From Bacteroidales bacterium UBA5281 (GTDB taxonomy: Bacteria; Bacteroidota; Bacteroidia; Bacteroidales; Lentimicrobiaceae), in assembly GCA_002410555.1 (NCBI GenBank), contig DHSR01000069.1, positions 1 to 32,412 on the forward strand: DNA of 32,412 bases. The letters run 5' to 3'. The notes under the pieces are model-generated. The model was given only the letters and a program-made list of their open reading frames with translations, had not been told where the DNA came from and did not search any database. Every line of letters starts with the position of its first letter. Position 1 is the first letter of the stretch. Made by a program: the position numbers and the translations under genes. Below are positions 8,336 through 16,726 of this stretch, one piece after another.

Positions 8336-10257
8336 GTTTTTTTCAGGTGTCCGATATGCTCAAAGGAAACATTGACTTCAGTGCCCTGGCCTATGACGGA
8401 ACTAATATCGATAATTCCGCGGTATCCTGCAACCCTGGAGCGCAAATTTAACATTCCGTGCCCGGTATTTTGTCCGGTTGTAGTAAAACCCATACCATCA
8501 TCACGCACATTCAGGCTGAGGCGATCTTCCTGCTGTATAAGTTCAACCACCACCTCACCTGCTTTAGCATGTTTTAAGGCGTTGTTTACCAGTTCCTGGA
8601 CAATACGGTAGGCGGTGAATTCAAAACCGCTGTCGTAGCGCGTGGGTGTGCCGAAAAACTGATAAGTAACTTTGGGGGGAGCCGTTAGTGATTCACAGAA
8701 GTTTGATAATGCAATGTTAAGGCCTTCTTTCATAAGAATTTCAGGCATCATGTTGTGGGCCACATTGCGTAACTCTTGTACACTTTGATCAATCAATTTA
8801 ATGGCCTTTTCAAATTTGTTGACGTCTTCATCGTCCAGGGTATGTTTTCCAGTCATAGTGTTTAAGGTTAATTTAACTCCCGACAACATGCCTCCCAGGC
8901 CATCATGCAAATCACGGGCAATGCGGCCCCGCTCACTTTCCTCGCCCCTTAGAAGGCTTTGCATCGAAACAATTTCTTTTTCTTTTTCTAATTCACTAAT
9001 CTTTTGTTGCTGAATGGTCAATTGCTGACGGGCAATTTTTCGTTTGCGGCGGTTAAGCATGATTATCATCACCAGGGAGATCAATAATGCCAGCAAGCCG
9101 ATTGAGCTAAGTGCAATGATAAAATTTCGCCGTTGCAGTTCAGCCTGCTGCCTTAGAATATCCGATTCGCGCTTTTCGGCATCATAACGGGCATTGAGAA
9201 AGTTTATCTGTTTCTGCCCGGATGCTGACAATACCTGCTGGTTAAAATCAATGTAGTGGTTCAGATATTCAAGTGCTTTCTCAGGGTTACCCCTTTCGGT
9301 TTCAAGAAAGGAGAGCGCATCGTAAATGTTTCGTTGCAGCACTTTTGATCCCAGTTTTTCTGCTTCCCGCAGGGCGCTAATCAGGGTATCTGATGCTACA
9401 TCAAAACGCTGCAAGTAGTACAATATCAATCCCGTTTTGTATCTCGTATCGCAAATATCATAGGCATTATTGCTCTTAAGCGCCCATTGATGTGCCTCTT
9501 TTATGTATTGAAGTGCTTTGTCATATTGCTTCAGATTGGAATAGGTGTATGACAGATTATAATAGGCATCACTCACCTGCTTGCTGTTGCCTGAGGCCTG
9601 AGCCAATGTAATGGCCTGATTGAAGATGAGAATGGCGCTGTCGGTTTTTCCCAATGATAACAGGTAATTACCAAAGGCATTCAGGCAGGTTAGCTGTATT
9701 CGTTCATCCCTTGATTTTAGAGATTGTTGATGGGCTTCACGCGAAAATGAAGCGGATTTTATCGAATCGCCCAGAATGAGATATAAGCCACCAAGGCGGT
9801 TAGCTGTTTCCGCTATGCCGGATGCATCGTGATTCAGACGGTAATATTGATAGGCATCCAGGCAGAGCTGCAATGCCAACTCATATTCACCATAACGATA
9901 AAAGAGCATTGAATGGCTGAACCGGATTTGCGCCAGCAAACGTTCCCGATCAGGCCCATCCAACTTTTGTGCGACCGAATATGCAGAATCATAATACAGC
10001 ACCGCTTTATTGAAATTGCTCTTCTCCACAAAATAATTGGCGGCCACCTTGTAAGTATCTCCCGTTTCAAAGGATACCTTCCTTCTGTTAAGCACACTCA
10101 GCCGTGCGTATATGCAAATCCTTACATTTAAGGTATCACCCCGCCGCAGGTAGTCCATACAGCTATCGGCATTGCTGTTTATGGCTAAAGCAGCACAAAA
10201 AGGGTTCAATAACACAAACACAGGCATAAATAAAAGCAGTACACTTCGCATCGGCAC
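8332..10257 (-). CDS. TPR-containing sensor histidine kinase (HisKA_3)
   Basis: This 641-residue kinase has a signal peptide (about 1-25), then a periplasmic region (about 60-350) made of tetratricopeptide repeats, for example DAYYNLSYTYSNLKQYDKAL. One membrane helix follows (about 378-401), then a coiled coil (402-435) and a HisKA_3 dimerisation domain with RGRIARDLHDGLGGM (His451). The ATPase domain has an N-box QELVNNALKHA and a G1 box RDDGMGF (585-591). This layout is common in Bacteroidota and suits sensing through a periplasmic protein-protein surface. A TAGTTTTG -7 box lies 19 bases before the start. The regulator gene overlaps its 3' end by 4 bases. Confidence 0.92.
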   Translation of the reverse strand: MPMRSVLLLFMPVFVLLNPFCAALAINSNADSCMDYLRRGDTLNVRICIYARLSVLNRRKVSFETGDTYKVAANYFVEKSNFNKAVLYYDSAYSVAQKLDGPDRERLLAQIRFSHSMLFYRYGEYELALQLCLDAYQYYRLNHDASGIAETANRLGGLYLILGDSIKSASFSREAHQQSLKSRDERIQLTCLNAFGNYLLSLGKTDSAILIFNQAITLAQASGNSKQVSDAYYNLSYTYSNLKQYDKALQYIKEAHQWALKSNNAYDICDTRYKTGLILYYLQRFDVASDTLISALREAEKLGSKVLQRNIYDALSFLETERGNPEKALEYLNHYIDFNQQVLSASGQKQINFLNARYDAEKRESDILRQQAELQRRNFIIALSSIGLLALLISLVMIIMLNRRKRKIARQQLTIQQQKISELEKEKEIVSMQSLLRGEESERGRIARDLHDGLGGMLSGVKLTLNTMTGKHTLDDEDVNKFEKAIKLIDQSVQELRNVAHNMMPEILMKEGLNIALSNFCESLTAPPKVTYQFFGTPTRYDSGFEFTAYRIVQELVNNALKHAKAGEVVVELIQQEDRLSLNVRDDGMGFTTTGQNTGHGMLNLRSRVAGYRGIIDISSVIGQGTEVNVSFEHIGHLKKT

Positions 10258-10275
10258 ATCGTTGAAATTTCAATA

Positions 10276-10283
10276 CAAAACTA
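10276..10283 (-). promoter_or_regulatory. Bacteroidota -7 box for the kinase operon
   Basis: Read on the minus strand this is TAGTTTTG, an exact TAnnTTTG match, 19 bases upstream of the kinase start. No strong TTTG -33 box sits at ideal distance, but a TTTTAT stretch lies roughly 20 bases further up. Confidence 0.45.
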
Positions 10284-10322
10284 AGGAAACCTTTGGTGAT
10301 ATAAAATCCCCTTTTTCGTGGA

Positions 10323-10353
10323 TTGTTTGAAGGGGGTGCCAGGTATAATTTTG
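10323..10353 (+). promoter_or_regulatory. Bacteroidota-type promoter for the beta-helix lipoprotein
   Basis: TTG at 10323-10325, a 20-base spacer and TAATTTTG at 10346-10353 fit the TTG-N17-23-TAnnTTTG pattern of primary-sigma promoters in this phylum. The box ends 26 bases before the ATG at 10380. It faces away from the kinase promoter within the same 122-base divergent gap. Confidence 0.55.
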
Positions 10354-10379
10354 TGCCATAAACCTAAAAGAAACTTACG

Positions 10380-11834
10380 ATGAAAAACCTGAAAAAATTA
10401 ATGGCTTTAATGCTGGTGGCTGTTTCCGGAATGACCTTCTTTATCGCATGTACTGATGATGACGACCCCGCGCCCGAAAAATCAAGCGAAAAAAAAGTAT
10501 TGGTTTTCCGGTTTGATCAAATTAACCCCGTTATTACCGCCACCATTGATCACAATCAGAAAACCATTTCTGCAATTTTGCCGGCAGGTACCAACCAAAG
10601 CGCTCTTACGCCTTATATAGAAGTATCTGAAAAAGCCAGTGTTTCACCGGCTTCAGGCAGCAGCGTTGATTTTACAGGCCCGGTAAACTTTACTGTAACG
10701 GCTGAGGATGGCTCCACCGCTGTGTATGTTGCAAACATAACTCAGGATGCTGCCGGACCTGAAGTGCTTGAAAATATGATGAGTGCAAATCGCACCCTTT
10801 CCAACAGAAATTTGCCCATAGATTATGTGGTTAACGATATGCTCTACCTTGAGGGCAATGCTTTGCTCACGGTGGAACCGGGTGTTACCATTGCGTTTAC
10901 CGGCGTTAATGCAGGCATTGTAGTGGGAGAAAATGCCGGCTTAAAAATGGTTGGCACGGAGCAAAAACCAATTATTCTTACCGGCCCGGTAAACAATAAC
11001 AACAAAGGAGCCTGGGCCGGAATACTCTTCAATTCTGCACGTGCCGACAACCTGATGGATTATGTCCGGTTGGTAAATGCAGGTACGGTTTCAAGCGAAG
11101 CGGCCATTTATATGAATGGCAATAGCGTATTGCGGATGACTCACTCTTCCATCACCGGATCGGCATCCAATGGAATAGTAATGTATGACGGAACCTTGCC
11201 CGTTTTTACCAATAATTCCATCAGCGGATGTGAAGAATATCCCATCTGGAGCGGAATCGTAAAGGGCCTATCGGCCATAGGCAGCTCTAACGCCATGACA
11301 AATAACAATAAGCCGGTTATTTTTGTGAGCTTTAGCGATGAGGTTGAAGAAAATATGACCATTTCAAATCCTGGCGTACCCATTCGTTTTAATGATGATT
11401 TATATGTGTACAAGGAATTAAGCCTTCAAGCCGGTGTTGTACTGGAATTTGAATATGGCCGTTTATTGCTGGTAAAAGAAGCTGGCATCCTCAATGCGAC
11501 CGGGAATGCTCAAAACCCGGTAATCTTCCGGGGAGCAGTAGATGAACCCGGCTACTGGGGTGGCATCTCTATTGAAACCAACCGCAATAACCGGCTGGAA
11601 CATTGTCTTGTAACCGGCGGAGGATATGACACATATTCCATGCAGACAAACCTGGCAATCTGGTATGATGGCAAACTCAGCCTCTCCAACGTGAAATTAA
11701 TGAAGAGTGCTGGCTACGGATTTCTATATTCCGGCAATATAAGCCTAACACATTCAGCCGTAAGTTTCGATCAATGTAGCAAAGGCAATGTGTATGATTA
11801 CGACAATGACGTAGTTTACCCCAATCTGCCTTAA
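10380..11834 (+). CDS. Surface/periplasmic lipoprotein with beta-helix repeats
   Basis: This 484-residue protein has a lipoprotein signal with lipobox FIAC (Cys24) and a DDDD run just after it, as in many Bacteroidota surface lipoproteins. Residues about 38-127 form an Ig-like domain of the DUF5018 style (FTVTAEDGSTAVYVANIT). Residues about 140-480 look like a right-handed parallel beta-helix: repeated turns such as LTVEPGVTIAFTG, IVVGENAGLKMVGTEQKPII and VLEFEYGRLLLVKEAGILNA. Such helices bind or cleave polysaccharides or act as adhesins, but no catalytic set is obvious. It is monocistronic, with a clear terminator 30 bases after the stop. It is divergent from a kinase/regulator pair that may control it. 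Confidence 0.8.
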   Translation: MKNLKKLMALMLVAVSGMTFFIACTDDDDPAPEKSSEKKVLVFRFDQINPVITATIDHNQKTISAILPAGTNQSALTPYIEVSEKASVSPASGSSVDFTGPVNFTVTAEDGSTAVYVANITQDAAGPEVLENMMSANRTLSNRNLPIDYVVNDMLYLEGNALLTVEPGVTIAFTGVNAGIVVGENAGLKMVGTEQKPIILTGPVNNNNKGAWAGILFNSARADNLMDYVRLVNAGTVSSEAAIYMNGNSVLRMTHSSITGSASNGIVMYDGTLPVFTNNSISGCEEYPIWSGIVKGLSAIGSSNAMTNNNKPVIFVSFSDEVEENMTISNPGVPIRFNDDLYVYKELSLQAGVVLEFEYGRLLLVKEAGILNATGNAQNPVIFRGAVDEPGYWGGISIETNRNNRLEHCLVTGGGYDTYSMQTNLAIWYDGKLSLSNVKLMKSAGYGFLYSGNISLTHSAVSFDQCSKGNVYDYDNDVVYPNLP

Positions 11835-11864
11835 ATCTTTAGTGCCTGCTTTTCAAAGTGTGTG

Positions 11865-11893
11865 AAAACTCCCCGGGATGGGGAGTTTTTTTT
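11865..11893 (+). terminator. Rho-independent terminator
   Basis: A perfect 10-bp stem, AAAACTCCCC (11865-11874) with GGGGAGTTTT (11880-11889) and a 5-base loop GGGAT, runs into eight T's (11886-11893). It ends the lipoprotein transcript. Confidence 0.9.
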
Positions 11894-12079
11894 GGAGGAT
11901 CGTATTGGAAAAGGTTGTATATTCGTGGGGATGAAAACTGACGAAAATGATAATCTCTGAAGGATGATTTAAAGTGAAGATATACGAAACAACCGACAAT
12001 CGAACAAACTGAATCTTCAGCATTTAGCCATCAGAGAGTGCTACCCATACCACTTTAGGAATCCGTATTATTCCGGTGA

Positions 12080-12697
12080 TTGCAGGTCCCAAAATGCAAG
12101 GAGTTTTTTTTAACAGACCATAGTAACATCGGAAACACTCATTCAAAACCCATCACAGACATCTATGATGTTGAATTATTAAACAATCTTATTAAGAGGA
12201 TTATTTACCAGTTTAGTTTTGTTCCTGATTACGATACAGCTTTCGCATCTTATAAAAAATCAGATACCTCATTTGTTTTCAACAGTCCCGTTATTGCAAG
12301 GGAAGTTATAGATCCCAGCAGAAATATCAGTGAGCAACAACCCGAATCAATTCTGATTGACTTTACTGATAATCCTGTTCAGGATACCATCGTTAAGGAA
12401 GCAAAACCGAATGATATTCTGAATACCGACACCCTGGTTGAACAAACCAACACGACAAAGAAGAAGTGCGGCATCCGGTATTATCCCAATCCAACCGTTG
12501 ATGTTATTACTTTAGCAATAACAGGCTCGATTTCGGTATTATTCCTGACAGATATTTCAGGCAAGTTGCTTTCAACTTTTCCAATAAAAGGTGAATCGAA
12601 TTTGCGAATTGATTTTCGGAATATTGCAACGGATTGATTACATGAAATTTACTAACGGAACTCAGTGGTATTCGGGAAAGTTATAGTGCGACATTAA
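12080..12697 (+). pseudogene. Decayed T9SS-exported protein, sorting domain frameshifted
   Basis: The open frame from 12080 has no ATG (its first codon is TTG, right after a TGA). It runs 185 codons to a TGA at 12635-12637. Near the end it enters a T9SS type A sorting domain: GIRYYPNPTVDVITLAI, then VLFLTDISGKLLSTFPI and IDFRNIATD before the early stop. The missing end is present out of frame. The +1 frame reads DYMKFTNGTQWYSGK (about 12637-12680), and the original frame resumes with GKVIVRH and a TAA at 12695-12697. A 2-base loss near 12634 and a 1-base loss near 12674 would explain this. The N-terminal part has no recognisable domain or signal peptide. Cargo of the T9SS is normally attached to the surface or released; this copy should not be exported. 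Confidence 0.65.
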
Positions 12698-12850
12698 TAA
12701 ATAGTCTGCATGGTAAGTGAGGCGATTCCTGAATAATGGGCGCAACAAATGATGGATTGAACTTATTAACGAACTTCTTCGTGGATTTGCATAATATCGC
12801 AGCATACTTCCCCACCAATTATAATAATTCCGGGAGTCATTTTTCATCGG

Positions 12851-12890
12851 AAAAAAAACACCCCAAATATCCTTTCCAATATTTGAGGTG
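12851..12890 (-). terminator. Rho-independent terminator of the ECF-linked lipoprotein
   Basis: On the minus strand CACCTCAAATAT (12890-12879) pairs with ATATTTGGGGTG (12870-12859), 12 bp with one G-T pair and an 8-base loop, followed by eight T's (12858-12851). It lies about 40 bases after the stop of the gene ending at 12932. Confidence 0.85.
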
Positions 12891-12931
12891 CTGTTCAGTT
12901 TAGATGAGTTTCAGGAAATACCCGGTTCATC

Positions 12932-13675
12932 TTAATCGTCATACTGATCTTCAAAGGCTTCAATAATATGCTCCATTCTTTTCCATATTAATTCAGCCAG
13001 ATTGCTGTTTCCGTCGGGGTCATTATGGTGAATTTCAATAATACCATCCTGGTTTCCATCTGTGGCAGCCGAAATATTTATACCACCGAGTGTGGGATTA
13101 AATAAAGCGCCCAGGTCAAATGATACGGTTAGCATTGCATTGGTCGCCTCTTCAAAATAAAACAGCTCATCAAACTCAATTTCCATCTCAATCTCATCAT
13201 CAGCCCAGAATATAAAAGGCGTTCCATTTATGGTTCCTTTGATAATAGTGGTCTTTCCATACAACTCAGAGTTCCGGTTGTCGTTCTTGTCAAATTCAAA
13301 CTCAATTTCATCATAAGCTGCTGCAGGAAGTTCCACATTGTTGACAATTATTGCTTCAAGGGGGTTACCATTTTCCATCAGTTCAATTTCGAAGGGACCA
13401 TCAAACTCATAATCTGTGGCAATGGAATCATCGTCAAACAGCGGATCGTCATCATCAAATTCAAACTCAATTTCCGAGATGTTGATTTTGAAACTTTCCA
13501 ATGCTACCCCATCCACAAGGATACTTTTAAAATCAGCAGACTTTGATGTTGGATAAGTTGCCTGAAATTTTAAGGCCAATTTATTCTTTACCTCATCATC
13601 ATCTTTGCTGCACGAAGAAAATATGGCCAACAGGGGCAATATCAATAAGGTCGTCATTAGTTTTACCACTTTCAT
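12932..13675 (-). CDS. Acidic lipoprotein with its own ECF-type promoter
   Basis: This 247-residue protein has a lipoprotein signal (MKVVKLMTTLLILPLLAIFSSC, lipobox SSC with Cys at 22), followed by KDDDE. The mature part is very acidic, with runs such as FEFDDDDPLFDDDS, and is beta-strand rich. It is loosely like the DUF4382-type lipoproteins of Bacteroidota, and its style resembles the other lipoprotein of this locus (both have an INxxEIE/EIDEIG-type strand near the start). A promoter (13712-13743) matching the one before the sigma operon precedes it, so I infer that it is a target of the adjacent ECF sigma factor. A strong terminator follows. Molecular function unknown; acidic clusters could bind divalent cations. 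Confidence 0.75.
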   Translation of the reverse strand: MKVVKLMTTLLILPLLAIFSSCSKDDDEVKNKLALKFQATYPTSKSADFKSILVDGVALESFKINISEIEFEFDDDDPLFDDDSIATDYEFDGPFEIELMENGNPLEAIIVNNVELPAAAYDEIEFEFDKNDNRNSELYGKTTIIKGTINGTPFIFWADDEIEMEIEFDELFYFEEATNAMLTVSFDLGALFNPTLGGINISAATDGNQDGIIEIHHNDPDGNSNLAELIWKRMEHIIEAFEDQYDD

Positions 13676-13711
13676 TGTAATAGAATTTAGTTAATAATTT
13701 CTTGTTCCTGC

Positions 13712-13743
13712 TATTAAGACGTACGATTTTGAAAAGGTGGTAA
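13712..13743 (-). promoter_or_regulatory. ECF-sigma-type promoter (copy 2)
   Basis: On the minus strand TTACCACCTTT (13743-13733), an 11-base spacer and CGTCTTAATA (13721-13712) closely match the element before the lipoprotein-sigma operon. The CGTC core in the -10 and the ACCTTT -35 fit general ECF promoters. It lies 36 bases before the ATG at 13675. Confidence 0.65.
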
Positions 13744-13768
13744 CAAAGAAATGGTTTCTCAAAAAATA

Positions 13769-15076
13769 TTATTCAAAAAGTCTGTAAGTAAACGTTACAT
13801 TCAAACTACCTGCAAGGTTTTTGGTCTTTTTGAAGTTGGCGGGCAGGATGTCGTCGCCCTTAAAAATATTGTTTAAATTATAGTTTATCCTTAGGCCGGG
13901 TTTAATCATCAATCTGTTGCCGATGGCCATATTAAACTGATAACCCACAAGTAATCCATAATCAAGTCTGGTGTAGTTCTGTCCAATGCTAAATTTTGTA
14001 TTTGCCAGTTGTTCTTCGGCAGTCGCCAGCCAGGCAACATAAGCGCCAGCAATTGCATTGCCCGGAATCCTTTTAGGGGTTATATAATAGAAAGTCTGAA
14101 ATTTTATGTAGGTCAGATTGATATTTTTATCCACATAGCTGGCATTTATATACTGCTGATAGTTTTGTCCGGCTTCAGATTTAAACAGAAATTCCACGCC
14201 AACATTATGCTGGTTATTAAACTCCAGGGTAGTGGTAACACCGATGTCCTGATGAAATGTAGGCAGCGTATTTCCTAGCTTTTCGGGGTTAAGTCCATTG
14301 CGGGTTTCATAGTTAAGCAACCAGGTGTTTTTGTAGGCATAAACCAGACCAAACTCAGCAACCCGCAAAGTGAAACCGGAAGATATGTCTGGTTCAGCGT
14401 GGTCGGGCGCACGGTTTTTCAGCAACTCTGATGATGCCACATTGTAGGCTGGCAGAAGATCATTATAATTAAGAGAGAGTGGTTGAATCCTGTTGATAAG
14501 AATCTCCTTTTTATTTACAGCAGAATTCCCCGTAGCCTTACTTTCTATGAATACCTGCTCAATATTCTTAAACTCATTGGTTTTTTTCCTCTGGATATCC
14601 TCTGCATTTTTATTTTCAACCACGGCGATCGGGCTATGTTCTGAAGCAACGGAGGTTGTATTTTTATCCAGACTTTCTTCTCTTGAACGATCTAAAGCTA
14701 TTGCCCGGGGTATGGTTATCTCCTCTTTTTCCGCTTTAACGGGCATGGTTTCATCCGGTGGCAATATTTCTTTCTTGCTCACTTCCCCTGGCTGCTCTGA
14801 AACAATCTCAGGCTGCATGGCACGATCGGTAACATCCTTTACCAGCAACAGCATCAACAGAATCAGAGCGGCAGCAGCAATGAATGGCTTTAGGTATTTC
14901 ATGGCAAACCCGCTGCTCTGTTGAGGCATAACCACATCGAGCTGTGTCGAAATATTATCCCAGGTTTCCATGAAATCAAGCTCATTCTGAACGCCTTCCC
15001 ACACAGAATCCTCCTCACCCACATCCACCTGATGAAGCCACTCATTATATTCTATGTCGAACTTACTGCTTTTCAT
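13769..15076 (-). CDS. Predicted dual-membrane anti-sigma factor with outer-membrane beta-barrel
   Basis: This 435-residue protein follows the ECF sigma gene with a 4-base overlap (ATGA). Its parts in order: a cytoplasmic head (1-60) with the short helix motif DSVWEGVQNELD seen in Bacteroidota anti-sigma-like proteins; one membrane helix (about 63-79); a polar 150-residue linker (80-230); and a C-terminal domain (about 233-435) of alternating beta-strands such as VGVEFLFKS, GLLVGYQFNM and LNVTFTYRLFE, typical of PorT/OMP_b-brl_2 barrels. The plain reading is a protein anchored in both membranes, inhibiting the sigma factor on the inside and sensing at the outer membrane. As I recall, proteins of this build (Dma) were described as vesiculation regulators in Bacteroides thetaiotaomicron. 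Homology to those proteins is not tested here. Confidence 0.75.
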   Translation of the reverse strand: MKSSKFDIEYNEWLHQVDVGEEDSVWEGVQNELDFMETWDNISTQLDVVMPQQSSGFAMKYLKPFIAAAALILLMLLLVKDVTDRAMQPEIVSEQPGEVSKKEILPPDETMPVKAEKEEITIPRAIALDRSREESLDKNTTSVASEHSPIAVVENKNAEDIQRKKTNEFKNIEQVFIESKATGNSAVNKKEILINRIQPLSLNYNDLLPAYNVASSELLKNRAPDHAEPDISSGFTLRVAEFGLVYAYKNTWLLNYETRNGLNPEKLGNTLPTFHQDIGVTTTLEFNNQHNVGVEFLFKSEAGQNYQQYINASYVDKNINLTYIKFQTFYYITPKRIPGNAIAGAYVAWLATAEEQLANTKFSIGQNYTRLDYGLLVGYQFNMAIGNRLMIKPGLRINYNLNNIFKGDDILPANFKKTKNLAGSLNVTFTYRLFE

Positions 15077-15630
15077 TGCTTGCTGAGTTCATATTCGTAA
15101 AGCCATTTTTGCAGGAGGTTTCTTGCTCTTTTGTACTGAGATTTAGAAGTTCCTTCGGTAATGCTGAGTTTTTCGGCAATCTCTCTATGCTTTAATCCCT
15201 CAACGGCAAAGAGGTTGAACACCACCCTTGCTCCGTCGGGCAGCTTTTTGATGTAATGCAGGATAACGTCGTTTGAAAGATCCAATAGGGAGAAGGTTCC
15301 CCTTTCCTCTTCATCAGGTTCATCAGGAAACTCATCCATAAATACCAGCCTTTTTCTTTTTCTGAAGTAATCGATGGCTGTATTGGTTACAATGCGTCTT
15401 ATCCAACCCTCAAGTGAGTTTTTTTCATTAAATTTTTCAAGGCTGGTAAATACCTTTATAAAGGCATCCTGAAGTATATCCTTTGCTTCTGCTCTATTGC
15501 CACTATAAGAAAGGCAGATTTGAAACATGGTCTTAAAGTACTTCTCATAGAGCTGTTTTTGCAGCCTTCTGTCGTTCTTCAGACAACCTTTCAATAACAC
15601 CTTTTCCTCTTCACGTGAATCTGAAGCCAT
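15073..15630 (-). CDS. ECF RNA polymerase sigma factor (sigma-70 family, type 24)
   Basis: This 185-residue protein has sigma region 2 (about 22-92), with DILQDAFIKVFTSLEKF and EGWIRRIVTNTAIDYFRKRK for core binding and -10 recognition. Region 4 (about 120-178) has the helix-turn-helix LKHREIAEKLSITEGTSKSQ for -35 recognition. Regions 1.1 and 3 are absent, as expected for the ECF group. It sits between the lipoprotein (11 bases upstream) and the membrane-spanning barrel protein (4-base overlap). The two matched ECF-like promoters at 13712-13743 and 16485-16517 suggest it controls its own operon and the downstream lipoprotein gene. Confidence 0.95.
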   Translation of the reverse strand: MASDSREEEKVLLKGCLKNDRRLQKQLYEKYFKTMFQICLSYSGNRAEAKDILQDAFIKVFTSLEKFNEKNSLEGWIRRIVTNTAIDYFRKRKRLVFMDEFPDEPDEEERGTFSLLDLSNDVILHYIKKLPDGARVVFNLFAVEGLKHREIAEKLSITEGTSKSQYKRARNLLQKWLYEYELSKQ

Positions 15631-15641
15631 AGTACAAAAGC

Positions 15642-16457
15642 CTATTCATTTATGGTTAAGGTAGTTGATTGCTCTATTCTGTTGAAAATCGAAGTATAAA
15701 TCTGAGTATTTATATACTTGTTCAAAAAAATATATTCTTCATTATCAATCATTCCAACAAACGCATTGTTCAGCATCCCGGGAGAGATGACTGAGAACCA
15801 ATAAGATGGATTAAATTGCAGGTTTCCGGTGTTTACGTTTTCCTTATCCAGAACCACTTCGGAACCACCATTTTTATTATTACCCAGGATTTTAAAAACC
15901 AAAGGATCGTTCACTATCATAACGAGGTATTTGGTTTTCCCATTGATTGTATATCTGCCTTTAACCAGGATGCAGGGGTTTACCTCCTCCAGGTAGTCTT
16001 CAATGATTTCTCCCAAATCTTCAGCCAACTCTTCCGGATCTTCGCCCTCTTCTATATCTTTAAGCCATTCCTGTATCTCATCAATTAAATCATCTTCTTC
16101 ATTATCAGGTTGAAAGGTATAGGATAATGAGAGGGGATTGTAGACGCCCTGCGGAATTTCCACGACTTCATTTGCAATGCTTAATAAAGGTTTGATTACA
16201 AAGGTTTTTCTTTTATCAAAGTTGCGGGTTAAGAAAACATCACCTCCCTCTTCTCTGTAACCGGAAATACTTATAGCATTTAATCCCAGACCAATTTCAT
16301 CAATTTCAACAGATCCTCCCAGTATTGGCGCGTCATTGATTGTAAAATTCAGATTAAAAGTTGCGGGAAGCGTATGATCTTCCTTTTGGCAGCCTCCTAT
16401 AAAAAGGGCCAGGAACATAAATAATATTACTGACCAAAAAGAATGTTTTTTATTCAT
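15642..16457 (-). CDS. Lipoprotein heading the ECF sigma operon
   Basis: I place the start at 16457 because it gives a clean lipoprotein signal (MNKKHSFWSVILFMFLALF, lipobox IGGC, Cys23). The frame is open upstream to 16637, but that adds 60 residues and would run across the promoter. The mature part (to residue 271) is beta-rich with an acidic helical insert (around 118-155, including EEGEDPEELAEDLGEIIED). It stands 11 bases before the sigma gene and is surely cotranscribed with it. A possible role is a ligand, sensor or modulator for the barrel/anti-sigma protein, or an envelope stress effector; no family is recognised. Its overall style resembles the lipoprotein at the other end of the locus. 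Confidence 0.75.
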   Translation of the reverse strand: MNKKHSFWSVILFMFLALFIGGCQKEDHTLPATFNLNFTINDAPILGGSVEIDEIGLGLNAISISGYREEGGDVFLTRNFDKRKTFVIKPLLSIANEVVEIPQGVYNPLSLSYTFQPDNEEDDLIDEIQEWLKDIEEGEDPEELAEDLGEIIEDYLEEVNPCILVKGRYTINGKTKYLVMIVNDPLVFKILGNNKNGGSEVVLDKENVNTGNLQFNPSYWFSVISPGMLNNAFVGMIDNEEYIFLNKYINTQIYTSIFNRIEQSTTLTINE

Positions 16458-16484
16458 CGTACCACAAAAATATGACTTATTTAT

Positions 16485-16517
16485 TATTAAGACGAGAACA
16501 GGTGAGAAAGGTTGTAA
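16485..16517 (-). promoter_or_regulatory. ECF-sigma-type promoter (copy 1, sigma operon)
   Basis: On the minus strand TTACAACCTTT (16517-16507), a 12-base spacer and CGTCTTAATA (16494-16485). AAC and CGT are separated by 16 bases, the usual ECF arrangement. It ends 27 bases before the lipoprotein ATG. The -10 block is identical over 10 bases to that of the second copy. Confidence 0.7.
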
Positions 16518-16585
16518 TTTGCATGTGGTTACTGAAAGATGAGTCTCCCTGAAGCATGCTATTTTAATCAGGACTAATACGGGCA

Positions 16586-16623
16586 TAAAAATGCCGGCAT
16601 GCAAAACCATACCGGCATTTTTA
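16586..16623. terminator. Bidirectional-type hairpin after the catabolic operon
   Basis: TAAAAATGCCGG (16586-16597) and CCGGCATTTTTA (16612-16623) form a perfect 12-bp stem with a 14-base loop and T-runs within both arms. It lies about 100 bases after the CoA-transferase B stop, on the minus-strand exit of that operon, and insulates the sigma operon. Confidence 0.8.
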
Positions 16624-16726
16624 TGAGATTCACACAAATAAAAAGCTAATAATTAATGCTTGTATGATTCTTTATCTAATCAATACAATCAGGCTCACAC
16701 TCGGTTTCTTATTTCAGAAAAATATT

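Noticed and set aside
11940..12079. Extension of the T9SS remnant upstream in another frame
   Set aside because: A short open stretch reads CYPYHFRNPYYSGDC but has stops on both sides and no recognisable domain, so I could not tie it to the gene.
12662..12847. A 61-codon minus-strand frame
   Set aside because: It overlaps the tail of the T9SS remnant, has no family features and no promoter; chance is likely.
16458..16637. A longer start for the sigma-operon lipoprotein
   Set aside because: It would place 60 residues before a clean lipoprotein signal and would read through the ECF-type promoter.
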